64,000 nt of DNA, taken from Andrena cerasifolii (taxonomy: Eukaryota; Arthropoda; Insecta; Hymenoptera; Andrenidae). The DNA is taken from positions 1 through 64,000 of the forward strand of contig NW_027485034.1 of the NCBI RefSeq assembly GCF_050908995.1, read 5' to 3'. The translations under genes and the position numbers were made by a program. The notes below the pieces were generated by a model, which worked only from the letters and a program-made list of their open reading frames with translations, made no database searches and had not been told where the DNA came from. Positions 61,357-64,000 of the stretch are shown here, piece after piece; within the stretch, counting starts at the first letter, position 1, and every line of letters begins with the position of its first letter.

Positions 61357-61608
61357 TTTTGCTCGTTTTACTCGTTTTGCTCGTTTTGCTCGTTTTACTC
61401 GCTTTACTCGTTTTACTCGCTTTACTCGTTTTACTCGTATTACTCGTATTACTCGTATTACTCGTTTTACTCGCTTTACTCGTTTTACTCGTATTACTCG
61501 TATTACTCGTATTACTCGTTGTACTCGTTTTACTCGTTCAACTCGTTTTACTCGTTTCACTCGTTTCACTCGTTTTACTCGTCTCACTCGTTTTACTCTT
61601 TTCACTAG
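61357..61608. repeat. 252-bp block, copy 7
   Basis: The same order, without a partner in the 52.5-55.5 kb segment. The approach to it carries small defects: tttcaatcg near 61,233 and a short tttactct near 61,260. Confidence 0.9.
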
Positions 61609-62230
61609 TTTTACTCTTTTCACTAGTTTTACTCGTTTTACTCCTTTTTCTCGTTTTACTCTTTTCACTAGTTTTACTCGTTTTACTCGTTTAACTCGTT
61701 TTACCTCGTTTAACTCGTTTTGCTCGTTTTACTCGTTTTGCTCGTTTTACTCGTTTTGCTCGTTTTACTCGTTTTGCTCGTTTTACTCGTTTTGCTCGTT
61801 TTACTCGTTTTGCTCGTTTTACTCGTTTCGCTCGTTTTACTCGTTTTGCTCGTTTTACTCGTTTTACTCGTTTTGCTCGTTTTACTCGTTTTGCTCGTTT
61901 TACTCGTTTTGCTCGTTTTACTCGTTTTACTCGTTTTACTCGCTTTACTCGTTTTACTCGCTTTACTCGTTTTACTCGTTTAGCTCGTTTTACTCGTTTA
62001 GCTCGTTTTACTCGTTTCGCTCGTTTTACTCGTTTCGCTCGTTTCACTCGTTTTACTCGTTTCACTCGTTTTACTCGTTTCACTCGCTTTACTCTTTTCA
62101 CTAGTTTTACTCGTTTTACTCCTTTTTCTCGTTTTACTCGTTTTACTCGTTTTACTCGTTTTGCTCGTTTTACTCGTTTTACTCGTTTCACTCGTTGTAC
62201 TCGTTTTACTCGTTCAACTCGTTTTACTCG

Positions 62231-62290
62231 TTTTTACTAGTTTTACTCGTTTAACTCGTTTTACTCGTTCGTTTTACTCGTTTTACTCGT
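62231..62290. other. 10-bp tttttactag and a 4-bp partial unit
   Basis: A tttttactag at 62,231-62,240 is followed near 62,266 by a lone ttcg fragment, so the register shifts by five bases within about 40 bp. It is one of the clearest local indels in domain B. Confidence 0.8.
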
Positions 62291-63098
62291 TTTACTAGTT
62301 TTACTCGTTTTACTCGTTTAACTCGTCTTACTCGTTTCACTCGTTTTACTCTTTTCACTAGTTTTACTCGTTTTACTCCTTTTACTCGTTTTACTCGTTT
62401 TACTCGTTTTACTCGTTTCACTCGTTTTACTCGTTTCACTCGTTGTACTCGTTTTACTCGTTCAACTCGTTTTACTCGTTTTACTAGTTTTACTCGTTTA
62501 ACTCGTTTTACTCGTTTTACTCGTTTTACTCGTTTTACTCGTTTTACTAGTTTTACTCGTTTTACTCGTTTTACTCGTTTTACTCGTTTTACTCGTTTTA
62601 CTCGTTTTACTCGTTTTACTCGTTTTACTCGTTTTACTCGTTTTGCTCGTTTTACTCGTTTGCTCGTTTTACTCGTTTTGCTCGTTTTACTCGTTTTGCT
62701 CGTTTTACTCGTTTTGCTCGTTTTACTCGTTTAACTCGTTTTACTCGTTTTACTCGTTTTACTCGTTTTACTCGTTTTACTCGTTTTACTCGTTTTACTC
62801 GTTTTACTCCTTTTACTCGTTTTACTCGTTTTACTCGTTTTACTCGTTTTACTCGTTTTACTCGTTTTACTCGTTTTACTCGTTTTACTCGTTTTACTAA
62901 ATTTAATCGTTTTACTCGTTTTACTCGTTTTACTCGTTTTACTCGTTTTACTCGTTTTACTCGTTTTACTCGTTTTACTCGTTTTACTCGTTTTACTCGT
63001 TTTACTCGTTTTACTCGTTTTACTCGTTTTACTCGTTTTACTCGTTTTACTCGTTTTACTCGTTTTACTCGTTTTACTCGTTTTACTCGTTTTACTCG

Positions 63099-63197
63099 TA
63101 TTACTCGTATTACTCGTATTACTCGTATTACTCGTATTACTCGTATTACTCGTATTACTCGTATTACTCGTATTACTCGTATTACTCGTATTACTCG
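63099..63197. repeat. Tandem tattactcg run, 11 copies
   Basis: The longest direct run of this variant. Its neighbourhood, with taaattta upstream at 62,898 and downstream at 63,339, resembles that of the eight-copy run at 57,944. Confidence 0.92.
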
Positions 63198-63584
63198 TTT
63201 TACTCGTTTTACTCGTTTTACTCGTTTTACTCGTTTTACTCGTTTTACTCGTTTTACTCGTTTTACTCGTTTTACTCCTTTTACTCGTTTTACTCGTTTT
63301 ACTCGTTTTACTCGTTTTACTCGTTTTACTCGTTTTACTAAATTTAATCGTTTTACTCGTTTTACTCGTTTTACTAGTTTTACTCGTTTTACTCGTATTA
63401 CTCGTATTACTCGTATTACTCGTTTTACTCGTTTTACTCGTTTTACTCGTTTTACTCGTTTTACTCGTTTTACTCGTTTTACTCGTTTTACTCGTTTTAC
63501 TCGTTTTACTGGTTTTACTCGTTTTACTGGTTTTACTCGTTTTACTCGTTTTACTCGTTTTACTCGTTTTACTCGTTTTACTCG

Positions 63585-63683
63585 TTTTGCTCGTTTTACT
63601 CGTTTTGCTCGTTTTACTCGTTTTGCTCGTTTTACTCGTTTTGCTCGTTTTACTCGTTTTGCTCGTTTTACTCGTTTTGCTCG
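63585..63683. repeat. ttttgctcg ladder, 6 copies
   Basis: Six copies after two ttttactgg, ended by tttaactcg, as at 54,604. Two ctttactcg and a four-copy tattactcg run (63,873-63,908) follow, and the array continues to the end of the window. Confidence 0.9.
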
Positions 63684-64000
63684 TTTTACTCGTTTAACTC
63701 GTTTTACTCGTTTCACTCGTTTTACTCGTTTCACTCGTTTTACTCGTTTTACTCGTTTTACTCGTTTTACTCGTTTTACTCGTTTTACTCGTTTTACTCG
63801 CTTTACTCGTTTTACTCGCTTTACTCGTTTTACTCGTTTTACTCGTTTTACTAGTTTTACTCGTTTTACTCGTATTACTCGTATTACTCGTATTACTCGT
63901 ATTACTCGTTTTACTCGTTTTACTCGTTTTACTCGTTTTACTCGTTTTACTCGTTTTACTCGTTTTACTCGTTTTACTCGTTTTACTGGTTTTACTCGTT

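Larger units (their letters stand above)
45371..63350. repeat. Family of 14 ttttactaa-atttaatcg double units
   Basis: This 18-bp variant pair contains the perfect palindrome taaattta and, unlike other pairs, lacks an internal CpG. The palindromes start at 45,374, 46,912, 47,632, 49,072, 49,441, 50,296, 51,016, 51,394, 52,294, 54,871, 57,770, 58,166, 62,898 and 63,339; the copy at 58,166 begins ttttcctaa. Most sit between long runs of plain consensus. None occurs in domain A. Confidence 0.92.
1..64000. repeat. Continuous 9-bp satellite array, consensus ttttactcg
   Basis: Every part of the window can be parsed into 9-bp units equal or close to ttttactcg, with occasional 7-, 8-, 10- and 11-bp units. 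All units lie in the same orientation; I saw no inverted block. The consensus has 5 T, 2 C, 1 A and 1 G, so the plus strand is strongly T-rich, GC is about one third, and each unit carries one CpG. The array is already running at base 1 and still running at base 64,000, so its full length and its flanks are unknown. Eukaryotic satellite DNA is the natural reading (inference). No unique sequence longer than about 30 bp occurs. Confidence 0.98.
43316..64000. repeat. Array domain B: same 9-mer, different variant set
   Basis: After nine plain consensus units (43,316-43,396) the variant vocabulary changes. New units are ctttactcg, tttagctcg, tttcgctcg, ttgtactcg, ttcaactcg, ttttcctcg, tctcactcg, tcttactcg, tttcactag and the pair ttttactaa-atttaatcg. 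Ladders of ttttgctcg reach 16 copies. Here tattactcg occurs in direct tandem runs of 3 to 11, not alternating as in domain A. Apart from one isolated ttacactcg near 58,431, the cassette markers of domain A do not return. The domain continues past the window end. Confidence 0.88.

Noticed and set aside
1..64000. CRISPR array
   Set aside because: Variants are single-base changes within adjoining 9-mers. There are no unique spacers between constant repeats and no cas genes.
1..64000. Telomeric repeat
   Set aside because: The strand cgagtaaaa lacks the G runs of known telomere repeats, and the ordered higher-order structure is not telomere-like.
1..64000. Replication origin or autonomous replication consensus in the T-rich strand
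   Set aside because: The 9-mer is T-rich but does not match a known origin consensus, and the same sequence is present throughout, so no one place stands out.
1..64000. Insertion sequence, transposon or rRNA/tRNA embedded in the array
   Set aside because: No stretch longer than about 30 bp departs from the 9-mer; the largest exception (40,277-40,304) is a distorted repeat unit.
1..64000. A bacterial low-complexity surface-protein gene
   Set aside because: The length, lack of any flanking gene, lack of ATG, and frame shifts from 8- and 10-bp units do not fit a gene; nested higher-order repeats fit eukaryotic satellite DNA.
1..64000. An undescribed functional system encoded in the window
   Set aside because: I found no protein, RNA or regulatory module. 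What is notable is the history and structure of the satellite itself, and I cannot support more than that from the sequence.

Overview
The whole 64,000-base window is one uninterrupted tandem array of a 9-bp unit, ttttactcg (reverse strand cgagtaaaa), in a single orientation: roughly 7,100 units. I see no gene, RNA gene, mobile element or stretch of unique DNA, and the array runs off both ends of the window. An array this long and this layered points to eukaryotic satellite DNA (heterochromatic, pericentromeric or similar). Nothing in the window identifies the species, and I do not recognise the 9-mer as a named satellite.

The information lies in about 30 variant units, mostly one base away from ttttactcg, and in their order. 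Two domains can be told apart. Domain A (1-43,315) is a mosaic of repeats of about 1.2 kb. A typical repeat runs: a ladder in which tattactcg alternates with the consensus; tttttctcg (often with attttctcg); 9-12 consensus units; one 8-bp unit tttactcg; a cassette with ttacactcg between two tttcactcg; ttttactag next to tttttctcg; a ladder of tttcactcg; a pair of ttttgctcg; then often ttttactct next to tttttctcg. Set into it are 600-657-bp repeats marked by paired tttgactcg (0.9-2.2 kb and 38.9-40.2 kb), clusters of junctions carrying the 8-mer tttacccg (7.0, 10.9, 15.9, 22.6, 30.7 and 33.1 kb), and a 225-bp block present three times (26.8, 37.5 and 41.7 kb).

Domain B (43,316-64,000) loses ttttactct followed by tttttctcg, and loses ttacactcg apart from one isolated unit near 58,431. 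It gains ctttactcg, tttagctcg, tttcgctcg, ttgtactcg, ttcaactcg, tttcactag after ttttactct, long ttttgctcg ladders, and the palindrome-containing pair ttttactaa-atttaatcg. It contains nested segmental duplications at offsets of about 1.2, 1.95, 3.38, 5.85 and 12.5 kb, and seven copies of a block exactly 252 bp long.

Because 9 is a multiple of 3 and the unit has no stop codon in five of six frames, the array gives very long open frames of KRV, LLV, FTR and YSF repeats. There is no ATG on either strand, and the variants show no codon-like pattern, so I annotate no coding sequence. The array is best read as a record of its own amplification: 18-bp and 9-bp slippage, unequal exchange, segmental duplication and conversion-like spread of variants.
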